A stretch of 45,120 nucleotides of DNA. Origin: Nostoc sp. KVJ20. GTDB lineage: Bacteria; Cyanobacteriota; Cyanobacteriia; Cyanobacteriales; Nostocaceae. Within the stretch, counting starts at the first letter, position 1. Every line of letters starts with the position of its first letter. The DNA lies in the NCBI RefSeq assembly GCF_001712795.1, contig NZ_KV757587.1:1-45120 (forward strand). The letters run 5' to 3'. The translations under genes and the position numbers were made by a program. Below are positions 7,914 to 16,564 of this stretch, in pieces. Under the pieces are notes generated by a model. That model was given only the letters and a program-made list of their open reading frames with translations, was not told the DNA's origin and did not search any database.

Positions 7914-9425
7914 TTAGACAAATTGAATATCGCTCAGGCTATAGTTATTGGCGAGGATTGTGATCACATCAAAACGAGGTAAAATCACAGAAGAGTCAGT
8001 GCTGTTTTCTGTTGTATCTAACGAAACACCAAGACTCAAGGAATTTTTAGAGCCATTGTTTTTAATAATCTCGTTAACAGTCGACTCTAACTGAGGGTCG
8101 TTTATGTCTTCACTGCTCAATGTATCGTTCGTGATTGACCCAAATGGAGAGCCAATAGCAATGTAGTTGCTACCAAAAATATAGTTTTCAAGTTTTTTCA
8201 GTTGGATTTTATCTTGTCCTGTCTGAAAATCTCCGATAAAAGCAAAGTCATTAAGACCGAAAAATCCTCCACCTCCCACATAGTAAGGATTTTTTTCATC
8301 TCCAATCACAAATGTGTCTGGATCTGCACCACCTGTTAGGATATCTATCTCCTTTATCCCTGGTTGAACACTTGCAGTATCAACACCAACTAAAGTATCT
8401 TTACCATCAAGACCTGAGAGTTGGTCATTACCCTTTCCACCTCTGAGTAAGTTATTGGCTAAATTACCGATAATGGCGTCATTTTGTGAAGTGCCAGTGA
8501 CGTTGACAAAGTTCTGAACTTTAAAAGCCAAAGTACCCAATCCTGGAACACCATTGACAATCAGACTATTGGTTGACAGGTTGACATTCAATGATGTTGT
8601 TGCTGTGCCTATAGAACCATCAATAGCATTGGCTTGTCCTTTTGCCCCAATGATAGTTTCAATCTTGACGAGTTGATCTTTCCCAGATATACCTTCCTTA
8701 TTCACGATACCAACGGCTTCGAGGCTAATAGCATTACCCAATCCGCTATAGTCAGCCGTATCAATTCCGATACCTCCATCTATGAGGTCATTACCAGTTC
8801 CTCCAATTAAGATGTCATCACCGCTACCACCTTCTACAATATCGTTCCCATCTCCAAGGCGAGAGGCAAAGATAACACCTTTGCTGCCTCCACCAATCAC
8901 ATCATTACCATCACCACCGCGTACAGTATCATTGCCATTACCTCCCAAGATTTCATCATTGCCCTTTCCACCTTCGAGCAAATTATTGGCTGAATCACCG
9001 ATAATGGTGTCATTTTGTGAAGTGCCAGTGACGTTGACAAAGTTCTGAACTTTAAAAGCCAAAGTACCCAATCCTGGAACACCATTGACAATCAGACTAT
9101 TGGTTGACAGGTTGACATTCAATGATGTTGTTGCTGTGCCTATAGAACCATCAATAGCATTGGCTTGTCCTTTTGCCCCAATGATAGTCTCTATCTCTAA
9201 TAGCTGATCTTTACCAGATTTACCTTTGTTGACAACACCAGCAGCTTCTAGAGTCACAGCCTGACCCAATTCGCTGTAGTCAGCTGTATCTGTTTCAGAT
9301 CCTCCTACAAGTGTGTCATTGCCGATGCTACCGATAATGCGATCATTTCCCGCAAGACCAAGCACAATATCATCCAAAGAAGTACCAGTTAGGACATCAT
9401 CAAAGCGAGTACCAACAATTAACAT
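7914..9425 (-). CDS. RTX-like calcium-binding repeat protein
   Basis: A 503-residue protein with many Gly/Asp-rich nonapeptides such as GGKGNDEILGGNGNDT, GGDGNDVIGGG and GGSGDDILIGGTGNDL, the pattern that binds Ca2+ in RTX/hemolysin-type beta-rolls. There is no signal peptide. Proteins of this class usually leave by type I secretion using a C-terminal signal, and the C-terminus here (DVITILANNYSLSDIQFV) is compatible with that. Two 60-residue segments (QANAIDGSIGTATTSLNVNL through TGTSQND) repeat at an offset of 177 residues. The region after about 350 (LTGGADPDTFVIGDEKNPYY) resembles the terminal module of cyanobacterial RTX proteins. No TolC/HlyBD genes are nearby. The ligand or function outside the cell is unknown. 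Confidence 0.85.
   Translation of the reverse strand: MLIVGTRFDDVLTGTSLDDIVLGLAGNDRIIGSIGNDTLVGGSETDTADYSELGQAVTLEAAGVVNKGKSGKDQLLEIETIIGAKGQANAIDGSIGTATTSLNVNLSTNSLIVNGVPGLGTLAFKVQNFVNVTGTSQNDTIIGDSANNLLEGGKGNDEILGGNGNDTVRGGDGNDVIGGGSKGVIFASRLGDGNDIVEGGSGDDILIGGTGNDLIDGGIGIDTADYSGLGNAISLEAVGIVNKEGISGKDQLVKIETIIGAKGQANAIDGSIGTATTSLNVNLSTNSLIVNGVPGLGTLAFKVQNFVNVTGTSQNDAIIGNLANNLLRGGKGNDQLSGLDGKDTLVGVDTASVQPGIKEIDILTGGADPDTFVIGDEKNPYYVGGGGFFGLNDFAFIGDFQTGQDKIQLKKLENYIFGSNYIAIGSPFGSITNDTLSSEDINDPQLESTVNEIIKNNGSKNSLSLGVSLDTTENSTDSSVILPRFDVITILANNYSLSDIQFV
8478..8657. repeat. 180-bp exact internal duplication, copy A
   Basis: By eye, the 180 bases here are identical to 9009-9188, 531 bp (177 codons) away within the RTX-like gene. 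Identity at third codon positions too implies recent duplication or gene conversion rather than conserved protein repeats. Confidence 0.9.
9009..9188. repeat. 180-bp exact internal duplication, copy B
   Basis: Partner of 8478-8657. The sequence on either side diverges (NLANNLLRGGKGND against DSANNLLEGGKGND), so the identical tract is sharply bounded. Confidence 0.9.
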
Positions 9426-9471
9426 ATATTAATGATGCTGAAGTTTTTATGACTTTAGCAGAAGTAGGTTA

Positions 9472-9656
9472 TTGAATAAGCTTAGAGCGGGTTAAGGGTT
9501 ATAAAATTGTTTACTTAAATGTCTATTCCCTCATTTTTTGACATCTAGTTTAATTAGCAGAAATAATTTATTGAATAAGTTTATATTGGGTTAAGAATTA
9601 TAAAATTATTTATTAAATTGTCCGTTCACTCATTTTTTGACATCTAATTGAATAAG
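9472..9656. repeat. Degenerate ~99-bp tandem direct repeat
   Basis: Two copies share TTGAATAAG, GGGTTAAG, TTATAAAATT, TCACTCATTTTTTGACATCT-like tracts (first copy TCCCTCATTTTTTGACATCT), and a third TTGAATAAGTTTGGG begins at 9648. They lie upstream of the minus-strand RTX start at 9425, so they may contain its promoter or binding sites. Confidence 0.7.
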
Positions 9657-9738
9657 TTTGGGGTTCGGATGCCGAAGGAGAGTGAGTATCTCACGGTTTT
9701 TCCTTTTTCGATTGAGCAGACCTAGACATAGGAGTGGA

Positions 9739-9796
9739 AACCCTTGTAGAAAACTTAAATGTAAGGTTTCTACAAGAGTTTCAGGTAACGCATCAT
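9739..9796. repeat. Hairpin repeat, inverted relative of 7811-7866
   Basis: CTTGTAGAAA...TTTCTACAAG forms a hairpin followed by TTTCAGGTAACGCATCATT. The reverse complement (TGCGTTACCTGAAAC then CTTGTAGA) matches 7815-7840 (TGCGTTACCTGAAAT, CTTGTAGA) closely. Copies of this element therefore flank the RTX gene in inverted orientation. Confidence 0.7.
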
Positions 9797-10065
9797 TATT
9801 TTCTGGTGACGCCTATTCTAGATGAGGATTTTTACGGACTGTAGAGGATTGCGTAGGCGTAGCCCGTTGTAGACATCGCTGTTATATTGCTTCACATCTA
9901 GATGGATAGACAGGTGAACCGAAAGGTTCTACAATCTGACTGATTGCGGTAAATTTACCTATTGTCCAATCCACATAAGCATAGTAAAGATTTTCTAGTG
10001 ATTCCGTTTGATTGCGGAAGCACTAAATTAATATAGGAAAGTCTTGAGTAAGGGGCGGCAAACAA

Positions 10066-10188
10066 ATGGATGTAAAGCTGATTCTAGCTGGATTAACAGT
10101 TATCTTCACGCTTTCGTGCTTATTTTTTGGTACGAAAAATGGATTTTATGATTCAGATAACTATCACGGCAATGGCTCCGCACATTGA
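10066..10188 (+). CDS. 40-residue single-helix membrane protein (possibly NdhP-like)
   Basis: An ATG with AAGGGG ten bases upstream opens a 40-codon gene. The N-terminal half is a clean membrane helix (residues 4-23, KLILAGLTVIFTLSCLFFGT), and the C-terminal half is polar and distinctive (KNGFYDSDNYHGNGSAH). The size and layout match the tiny one-helix subunits of thylakoid complexes. The tail reminds me of the NDH-1 subunit NdhP, but I cannot confirm that from sequence alone, so I give no symbol. There is no partner gene next to it, as is usual for such subunits. Overlapping frames on the opposite strand are longer but look like shadows. Confidence 0.7.
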   Translation: MDVKLILAGLTVIFTLSCLFFGTKNGFYDSDNYHGNGSAH

Positions 10189-10509
10189 GATAAATCTGTA
10201 GGCGCTTGGGCGACTTCCCAAAGGGAGAGTTGGCTGAAAGCGCTCTTTTCTTGCAAAGGGAAAATACACAAGAGGCAAACTCCTGTAGCTCCTAGTTTGA
10301 TGGCTCCTAGTTTGATGGCTTCTCGTTAGCCCACCTTTCCGAACCAGTGCGGGTTCGGTGGAGGCGTCCTCCCCAATCAAAAATCTGTATTCTCAGGGTG
10401 TAGGGGCGCACGATAAAACTTACCCCTAAGTCACAAAACCAAAATTTGTGTATGTAACTTTTGGCTTTTGGGATATGTCCATGATGATGAGGTTTGAGGG
10501 GAGGAGAGC
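10189..10509. other. Intergenic region upstream of the MBL hydrolase
   Basis: Carries a 15-bp tandem repeat CCTAGTTTGATGGCT (10291-10305 and 10306-10320) and a C/G-rich stretch near 10340-10375. The Shine-Dalgarno GGGGAGGAG just before 10510 belongs to the following gene. No gene is seen here. Confidence 0.6.
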
Positions 10510-12180
10510 ATGAGGGATAATCTGTCGGCATCCTCTCGCGTAGATGCTGCGGAAGCGGGTAGTGAATTAGAATGTTTCCCCTATAGTGTCCAGCATGACA
10601 ATGAGGGCGTGTGTTTATTGGTGAAAATGGGCCCACACCGCATTCTGTTGGATTGTGGTTTGGAAGATATTTCATCGCTGGCTAAGGGGCTTAATAAGTC
10701 AGTACGTGGAGCTAATTCGCCCTTACCAGCGGATTTAGTTTTGATTAGTCATGCCCACCCAGATCACTCTAGAGGCTTACTGGCACTGCATAAAGCTTTT
10801 CCCAAGTTACCTATTTATGGTAGTGAGGTGACTAGCAAGTTACTGCCGTTGAATTGGCTAGACCAAGATCCTCAAGAAATTTCCCAATTTTGTCATGCCT
10901 TGCCGTTGCGATCGCCTGTAGAATTCCAAGAAGGTCTGGTGGCAGAATTATTTCCCGCAGGGCATCTACCAGGGGCAGTGGCAATTCTACTTACCTACAC
11001 CACTCAGCAGCGTATTTACAAGCTACTCTATACAGGGGACTTTTTCCTGTCCAACTCCCGCCTGGTAGAAGGTTTGCGTTTAGAGGAACTGCGGGGCTTA
11101 GACTTGGATGTGCTAATCATTGAAGGTAGTTATGGCACATCCCGTCATCCTCACCGCCGTAACCAAGAAAATCAACTAGCAGAGCGAATTAATCGGGCGA
11201 TCGCTGATCATTGTTCTGTAATCCTTCCCACCCCGGCTTTAGGATTGGGTCAAGAATTATTAATGCTTTTGCGATCGCATCACCATTTCACCGGACGAGA
11301 TTTAGATATCTGGGTAGATGGTGCTGTTGCTACTGGGTGTGATGCCTACCTAGAACTACTACCCCACCTTCCCCCATCGGTGCAGAACTTCGCCCGCCAT
11401 CAACCCTTGTTTTGGGATGAACGGGTACGTCCCCGCGTGCGTCGTTTACAACCGGAACATCGTCCCACTGTGGGCAAGTCACCTTGTATAGTCCTCACTG
11501 ACTCTACATCTGATTTAGGTGAACATTGCCAACTAGACACCGGGCCTTGGCTGATCCTATTACCAGAAAAAATTGATATAAAAGTTAACAAAGAATATTT
11601 AGCACCCACCACTGTCGAAACCTATCTTTTAGCTCAACATAGTGATGGCCCTGGTACTACGCAGCTAATTCATAACTTGCGACCCCAGCACGTGATTTTT
11701 GTCCACGGTTCTCCTGCTTATTTAGCAGACCTGACTAGCTTAGAAGAGTTGCAAAACCGTTACCATGTACATTCACCAGCAGCTAACACTTTAGTAGAAT
11801 TGCTTATTGGCGATACATTTTTGCAACCGGCAGCGCCAGAAACTAACTACGAAGGCGAACTGACGGAGTTGGGAACAGTAATCACAATCACCCTACCTGA
11901 TGTGATTACTGCTGATCCGCGTTGGCGGCAATTTGCTGATACTGGGTTAATCGAAGCTCGTTGGCAAGGGGAAGAACTAGTATTAAGGGGATTGTCTCAA
12001 CGAGAACTACTCAGCCAAAACAGCGATCGCTATACATGGACAGATGTAGACTGTTGTGGTACTTGCCGACACCAAAGAGGGCAGCGGTGTTGGAACCCAG
12101 CTTCCCCGCTGTTTAACTTCAAGGTAACTCTTGAAGGTTACTGTCCTGCCTTTGAACGTTTATCTAGTCCTGAGTCCTGA
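10510..12180 (+). CDS. MBL-fold metallo-hydrolase with C-terminal Cys-rich module
   Basis: A 556-residue cytosolic protein preceded by GGAGGAG. The MBL signature SHAHPDHSRG gives His81, His83, Asp85 and His86. GHLPGAV (about 152-158) and LYTGDFF supply the next metal ligands, and a beta-CASP-like insertion and HVIFVHGSPAY follow. This architecture is that of RNase J/CPSF73-related nucleases, though it could be another phosphodiesterase. The last 50 residues hold DCCGTCRHQRGQRCWNPASP and GYCPAF, a four- to five-Cys cluster that may bind zinc or act in nucleic-acid binding. It is probably monocistronic, because the next gene is convergent. Confidence 0.85.
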   Translation: MRDNLSASSRVDAAEAGSELECFPYSVQHDNEGVCLLVKMGPHRILLDCGLEDISSLAKGLNKSVRGANSPLPADLVLISHAHPDHSRGLLALHKAFPKLPIYGSEVTSKLLPLNWLDQDPQEISQFCHALPLRSPVEFQEGLVAELFPAGHLPGAVAILLTYTTQQRIYKLLYTGDFFLSNSRLVEGLRLEELRGLDLDVLIIEGSYGTSRHPHRRNQENQLAERINRAIADHCSVILPTPALGLGQELLMLLRSHHHFTGRDLDIWVDGAVATGCDAYLELLPHLPPSVQNFARHQPLFWDERVRPRVRRLQPEHRPTVGKSPCIVLTDSTSDLGEHCQLDTGPWLILLPEKIDIKVNKEYLAPTTVETYLLAQHSDGPGTTQLIHNLRPQHVIFVHGSPAYLADLTSLEELQNRYHVHSPAANTLVELLIGDTFLQPAAPETNYEGELTELGTVITITLPDVITADPRWRQFADTGLIEARWQGEELVLRGLSQRELLSQNSDRYTWTDVDCCGTCRHQRGQRCWNPASPLFNFKVTLEGYCPAFERLSSPES

Positions 12181-12240
12181 GTTGTGAATTCTGAGTTAGG
12201 ATTTATTACTCAGCACTCGGCCCTCAGCACTCAGCACTGA
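12181..12240. repeat. Inverted short repeats between convergent genes
   Basis: GTCCTGAGTCCTGAGTT...ACTCAGCACTCGGCCCTCAGCACTCAGCACTGA are short GAGT/ACTC repeats able to pair. They sit between two convergent stops and may help end both transcripts. Confidence 0.55.
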
Positions 12241-12244
12241 TTAT

Positions 12245-12556
12245 TTATTCTGGATTCGAGTCAGTGTAGCGGTTATGAATGCGTTCAGCTTCGGGACAAT
12301 CTTCAGTCATCAAAGGTTCCACATTCCCGCGTGGTACTGAAGCCAATTTTTGCGTTACAGCACCAATGCTCTCGAGGCGAACCATTTCTTCCCAAGAACA
12401 AACTTCGTCTTCTTCTTCTGTTTCATAGCGTAGGGTCACTAAATCTCCCTCTATGTCTATGATGCGGGCGCGTTCAATCCAGCGTTGCTGGTCCCGCAAG
12501 AAAACACATACCTCGCGCCCATCGCAACACAGTTGATAAATCTTGCGGTGTAGCAT
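12245..12556 (-). CDS. Conserved cyanobacterial small protein (DUF6679-like)
   Basis: A 103-residue acidic protein starting MLHRKIYQLCCDGREVCVFL, followed by RARIIDIEGDLVTLRYETEE and EEMVRLESIGAVTQKLASVP. It reads as a compact beta-rich domain. I recall this sequence type as a conserved hypothetical in cyanobacteria, annotated DUF6679, but no function is known. It has no membrane helix or signal peptide. It has its own ATG and no co-directional neighbour close by. Confidence 0.8.
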   Translation of the reverse strand: MLHRKIYQLCCDGREVCVFLRDQQRWIERARIIDIEGDLVTLRYETEEEDEVCSWEEMVRLESIGAVTQKLASVPRGNVEPLMTEDCPEAERIHNRYTDSNPE

Positions 12557-13389
12557 GTATTGTTTCTGCCTTTTTAAACAACGTAGTTAAACCTGTCAAA
12601 ATCTGGGTTCTACCCCATTACATTACACCTTTAAGAGGTTAATTTCACTGTTGAGAACAACAAGTAGAGTTTATGACCTAATCCCAAGACTTGCTTGTAG
12701 TTGTCAAAATATCGGGAAATCTTTGGTCATCAATCAATGGTTGTTTTCGCAATGAACTTAATCTCCCTTTGGCTGATTTTAGGGAATGTCTGCTTCATAG
12801 AAGTCAAACAATTCGGCACCTGTCCTAACCAGGTTCATATTTGTTGGTGAGTCATTCCTACCATTATGTAATAAAGAATACTCCAAAACAATCGTTGATT
12901 GCGGTTGTTTAATTTGCCTACTTTTAGTCATTGGCATTACTGGGAAGTCCGGGGACTTGGTTTTACTTTTACCCACTTGTATCTGATCTTAACTCATTCT
13001 CTTGCTGACCTTGATGCTTTTCAACAACAACACTCAAAGAGTTTTGAGTTTTTAAGATTTTTGCCCGATTATAACTAAGAAAAAGGCAACGGAGTCGGAG
13101 GAAAGGCAGATAGACAAATGGAGATAAGGGGCAGAGGGTAAGTACTCTGAGAAGATTCCCCTCTGTTTCTTTTGTGGGAGTATCAGCAAGATTTATCAAG
13201 AAAGGCAGTTCTTGCTGCAATACGGTTCGGTTAAGGTTTTTTAATGAAAATTCTAGATCCAAAGACGCGATAAATCGCCGTCTCTACAAGGATTAATCTT
13301 TCGTCTTGATGGCGATTTATCGCGTCTCTTGCCTGGAACCCTATTGCGTCCTGCCTTCTGCCGACGCTCGCGGACTCGCTACTGCTGCG
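12557..13389. other. Intergenic region with repeats, no supported gene
   Basis: Two minus-strand open frames (12779-12976 and 12969-13262) show no recognisable domain, and part of the second is built from repeat-like pyrimidine tracts. A long inverted repeat lies at 13263-13327. The stretch 13345-13420 (CTGCCTTCTGCCGACGCTCGC, CTGCCTCCTGCCTC) is dispersed-repeat DNA. Confidence 0.6.
13263..13327. repeat. 17-bp inverted repeat, AGACGCGATAAATCGCC family
   Basis: AGACGCGATAAATCGCC (13263-13279) pairs perfectly with GGCGATTTATCGCGTCT (13311-13327) across a 31-nt spacer. The same core occurs near 6165 and 21824, so this is a dispersed palindromic family. Confidence 0.85.
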
Positions 13390-13626
13390 CTATTCTGTCT
13401 CCTGCCTCCTGCCTCTTTCAACCGATAGAGGAAATTCCATCAGCACGCTCGACGAAGACGCTTCTCGTTTAATTTGACCTGCGCGAACTGCATTATATAG
13501 GGCTGCAAGGAAAGGCAAATCCTCTGACTGATAGCATTTAGTAGACAGTACTTGCTGGAGTAAACCCTCAGATTCAACACTAAGATATCCAGTTTCAAAA
13601 GCAGATTCAATGAGTGTGCGAATCAT
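13390..13626 (-). CDS. Small hypothetical protein
   Basis: A 78-residue frame starting MIRTLIESAFETGYLSVESE. Residues 1-57 (LLQQVLSTKC, LPFLAALYNAVRAGQIKRE) look like a plausible helical protein of a type seen as conserved small hypotheticals in cyanobacteria. The last 20 residues (VERGRRQETE) are encoded by a dispersed intergenic repeat, so the original C-terminus may have been altered or extended. Function unknown. Confidence 0.5.
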   Translation of the reverse strand: MIRTLIESAFETGYLSVESEGLLQQVLSTKCYQSEDLPFLAALYNAVRAGQIKREASSSSVLMEFPLSVERGRRQETE

Positions 13627-13865
13627 CTTGATTAGGGCAGAGTAAACAATTTGTTACGTCAAGTGTGGAACATTTTCCTCTGGTACTAGTTGATATGGAA
13701 CATGAATATCATGTGATTATAATTACAAGTAATTAGTGATTTTTATCACAAGAATGGTTAAAAATAGAACTTTGTCTGCGTTTATTTATATATTCACTAG
13801 TATAAATATTTGCAAACTATCTCAACATTAATACAAGAAAGTCACATGATTTAAGAATATTAAAA

Positions 13866-14010
13866 TTGAAGAAGAATTCAGAAGTCAGAATTCAGAATAA
13901 AGACGCTCGTTCGCGTAGCGTGTCGTAGACAAGACTCGCTTTCCGCTACGCTATCCGCCAGTCATACAGAAAACATTGCTGAATTCTGACTCCTGAATTC
14001 TGTTCGATAA
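13866..14010 (-). mobile_element. MITE-like dispersed element, copy 1
   Basis: Ends read TTGAAGAAGAATTCAGAAGT on one side and CCTGAATTCTGTTCGATAA on the other, with GAATTC/CTGA repeats inside each end that can pair. Two other copies lie at 23176-23373 and 37634-37801 in the opposite orientation. The inner sequence shares ACTGGCGGATAGCGTAGCGG-type DNA with them. It encodes nothing and is probably non-autonomous. Confidence 0.7.
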
Positions 14011-14026
14011 AAATTTTTAGAAATGA

Positions 14027-14815
14027 TCAAGCAAAAAACTGCCGGAAGTCTTCATCGTTTTTACTTAATTGCGTCCAGTCTAAATTTAAGCCTTGGAATT
14101 TTTGCACTAAGCGATCGCAAGCCGGACGTTCGGTAGCGTAATGCCCAGCATCGATTAAAATGAGATTGCGATCGCGGCTTTCTTGAAACTGATGGAATTT
14201 ACAGTCAGAAGTCAGATAAGCTTGAGCGCCAGTTTTGACGACGGCTGAAATGTAACTAGCTCCCGAACCACCCAAAACGGCAACTCGTGAAATTGTTTGC
14301 TGTAAATCAGCGGTTGGAGAAAAAATCAAATTAGGTGGAGCAAGTCTGGTTTGAATGGCTGCGAGTAGTTCCTGTAATGTCAGAAATGGCTCTAGCAAAC
14401 CAACACGGCCATATCCTAATCCTCCTTGTGTAGGTACTATGGGAGTAACTTCTTTGAGTTCTAAAATCTGAGCCAAAACGTCAGCCGTACCATCCTGCAC
14501 TTGGTCGAAATTCGTGTGAGCAGTGTAAATACCAATATTGTGGGTAAAGGCTAACCGTACCATTTCTGCGATCGCTTCACCAGTGCGTAAAGATTTGAGA
14601 GGATTAAAAATCAAGGGGTGATGGGCGAATATCAGATTAGCATTAAGAGCGATCGCTTCTTGCATTACCGCTAAAGTCGGTGTTAAACAGACCAAAACCC
14701 GTGCTTTTTCCTGCAAAACTCCCGGCTCAATCTGCCAGCCACAATTATCCCAACTTTCACACCAAGCTGGATTTGCCCATGTTTCAAACCAAGTAATTAA
14801 ATCAGCAATTTTCAT
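14027..14815 (-). CDS. Nif3-like dinuclear metal-centre protein
   Basis: A 262-residue protein when started at the ATG that gives MKIADLITWFETWANP. The frame extends 35 codons further upstream, but that part overlaps the preceding gene and is not family-like. Family motifs visible are SWDNCGWQIEPG, the metal-binding NLIFAHHPLIFNPLKSL, the TAHTNFDQ strand and the C-terminal LIDAGHYATERP with a further His and Glu. The family makes hexameric rings with a two-metal site and is often annotated GTP cyclohydrolase 1 type 2, but its true reaction is uncertain. It follows the unknown gene at 14848 after 32 bp and is probably cotranscribed. Confidence 0.9.
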   Translation of the reverse strand: MKIADLITWFETWANPAWCESWDNCGWQIEPGVLQEKARVLVCLTPTLAVMQEAIALNANLIFAHHPLIFNPLKSLRTGEAIAEMVRLAFTHNIGIYTAHTNFDQVQDGTADVLAQILELKEVTPIVPTQGGLGYGRVGLLEPFLTLQELLAAIQTRLAPPNLIFSPTADLQQTISRVAVLGGSGASYISAVVKTGAQAYLTSDCKFHQFQESRDRNLILIDAGHYATERPACDRLVQKFQGLNLDWTQLSKNDEDFRQFFA

Positions 14816-14847
14816 ATTATAGTTATTCAGCAATTTTGAATTGCTAA

Positions 14848-15597
14848 TCAATGTCTCTGTGGTTGAATGTTTAATTTTAATGCTAATTGCTGGCGCATTT
14901 CTTGGAAAGGTTTGTTCCATACAGGACTAGCATTCCAATTCCATGCTGCTACTGGAATAAGTTGTTCTTTTGCTAAATAAGTTAGCAGACGATATTCATC
15001 TTCTGGTTCACGAGAAAAGGTAAAGGGGTTACGGTAGCCTGTTTCACACAGTTTATAAGATATTACTTGATCATGATTAATACGTTGTAAAAGTTCCTTA
15101 CCTTTAGCGAGTAAATAATCAAAAAAAACCAGACTAAAAGGTTCTATATGTGAGCGTTTTTGTGGTTCTTTTTTTACCCATCTTGCCCAATCAAATCCAT
15201 ACATAAAATCATGAACATAACGAAACCGCATTTCCGTTTTATTCCCGAACATTTCCGTCAAACAAACCATCTTTTCATCAAAAACTTTTAAGAATGGAAC
15301 AGCGCCCTCTTCTGCGGTTAAAGCCTGTCTAAGCATACTACTTACCAGAAAATCAAAATCCCAGAAGATGTTTTCTGGGAAGTTTTGCAACTGAGTACAG
15401 ACTATGCTTTCGAGAGTTTCTTGAAGGGTTGTAAGAATTTGAATGTCGGTGTTTTGTTCAGTAATCAAATTTCCCAATTCTGCAAAATTAGTAATTAATG
15501 TCTTGTGCGGATTAAGTGACAATAAGTTAACCGACTGCTGGGCAAGAATTTCATCAAGAAATTGAAAATTAGGATTTGGTTTTAGTTCTTTTTTCAT
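14848..15597 (-). CDS. Conserved-looking hypothetical protein
   Basis: A 249-residue soluble protein starting MKKELKPNPNFQFLDEIL. It is mostly helical with Trp- and Phe-rich segments (MRFRYVHDFMYGFDWARWV, AAWNWNASPVWNKPF). I recognise no catalytic motif, signal peptide or membrane helix. It lies directly upstream of the Nif3-like gene on the same strand, suggesting a shared transcript, but this gives no function. Codon use and base composition look like the neighbours, so it is probably a native gene. Confidence 0.7.
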   Translation of the reverse strand: MKKELKPNPNFQFLDEILAQQSVNLLSLNPHKTLITNFAELGNLITEQNTDIQILTTLQETLESIVCTQLQNFPENIFWDFDFLVSSMLRQALTAEEGAVPFLKVFDEKMVCLTEMFGNKTEMRFRYVHDFMYGFDWARWVKKEPQKRSHIEPFSLVFFDYLLAKGKELLQRINHDQVISYKLCETGYRNPFTFSREPEDEYRLLTYLAKEQLIPVAAWNWNASPVWNKPFQEMRQQLALKLNIQPQRH

Positions 15598-15882
15598 ATT
15601 AATTGAAGTTGCCCAGACAGCTTACACTAAAATATTAGTGTATATTAAAATAAATATATTATTAAATAATCATAAATAAACTTAATTTTTAAATTAACAA
15701 ATTGACATATATTACTTGGTATGTATCTGGTTTCATTTTTATGAATAAAGCTATTACGGCAAGAATTATGTAATAAATATTGCCGCATAGATCATAATAT
15801 TATACCATACTGATTCGCAGTATAAACAGAGTATTTAAACTCTATAAAATGACACTTCAAATCAACGAGAATTGAGAAGTAT

Positions 15883-16296
15883 CTATCCAGAAATGTGAAC
15901 AACCAATTCTCTTGAATGACTGCGTTGGCGGTGTTCCCAAATATAAATTCCCTGCCAAGTTCCCAGTACAAGATGACCTCGATTAATGGGAATATGTTCA
16001 GAAGTGTGGGTGAGTGCGGTACGGATGTGTGCCGGCATATCATCGGGGCCTTCTGCATTATGGATATATTTGCCTGATTCTGGAACAAGTTTTGCCATAA
16101 AATCAGCTAGATCCACAAGAACATCAGGATCGGCATTTTCTTGGATAACTAAACTGGCTGAAGTGTGGCGTAAAAATAAAGTACAAAGACCAATATCAAC
16201 ACCTGATTCTGCAACTATGGATTCAATTTTTGCAGTGATATTGTAAAAAGATTTACCCGTAGTAGAAATTCTCAGTAACTTTTGGTAGTGGCTCAT
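15883..16296 (-). CDS. YjbQ/UPF0047 family protein
   Basis: A 137-residue cytosolic protein of the normal family length. Visible signatures are LRHTSASLVIQENADPDV (about 42-59), AEGPDDMPAHIRTAL (81-95) and GTWQGIYIWEHR (112-123), the hallmark of the family. Members show weak thiamine-phosphate synthase activity, but their physiological role is unresolved. It is the last gene in a four-gene minus-strand run (glycosyltransferase-like, membrane protein, small protein, YjbQ), 43 bp after the small protein, so it is probably expressed with them. Confidence 0.92.
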   Translation of the reverse strand: MSHYQKLLRISTTGKSFYNITAKIESIVAESGVDIGLCTLFLRHTSASLVIQENADPDVLVDLADFMAKLVPESGKYIHNAEGPDDMPAHIRTALTHTSEHIPINRGHLVLGTWQGIYIWEHRQRSHSRELVVHISG

Positions 16297-16339
16297 TTAA
16301 AACAGTAATTATTGATGACAGTAAAATCTAATTAGCAGT

Positions 16340-16564
16340 TCAATCTGCTTGATTTGGTTGTTGTTCTCTCGTTGGTTGATCGCTTGACTTAGTATGTCTT
16401 TTTCTAAAGAGGCTTAACACCGCATTTACAGACTCTTTTATGACATCGGGGATGATAGGCGTATTAGGTAGATTGTGAGATAAAGCTGTAATGTTAGCCG
16501 GATCTGGCTCTGGCAGTTGTAAACCATTTTTAGAAGATGTTGTATCATCTTGGTTGGTATTCAT
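16340..16564 (-). CDS. Small hypothetical protein overlapping a membrane protein gene
   Basis: A 74-residue polar, Pro/Asn-rich protein (start MNTNQDDTTSSKNGLQLPEP). Its ATG overlaps the stop of the upstream membrane-protein gene by 4 bp (ATGA), a strong sign of translational coupling. A short helix (VIKESVNAVLSLFRKR) is the only ordered-looking part. The C-terminus is basic and Gln-rich. No family is recognised. It may be an accessory of the membrane protein. Confidence 0.65.
   Translation of the reverse strand: MNTNQDDTTSSKNGLQLPEPDPANITALSHNLPNTPIIPDVIKESVNAVLSLFRKRHTKSSDQPTREQQPNQAD

Larger units (their letters stand above)
9426..10065. other. Repeat-rich intergenic region upstream of the RTX gene
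   Basis: Contains a direct repeat of about 99 bp (copies starting TTGAATAAG at 9472 and 9571, with a third start at 9648). It also holds a hairpin element at 9739-9796, a dispersed GCGTAGGCGTAGCCCG repeat near 9850-9880, and the leader of the small gene at 10066. No other gene is supported. Confidence 0.65.

Noticed and set aside
12779..13262. Two minus-strand frames after the DUF6679-like gene
   Set aside because: No domain, no good ribosome site, and partly repeat-derived composition.
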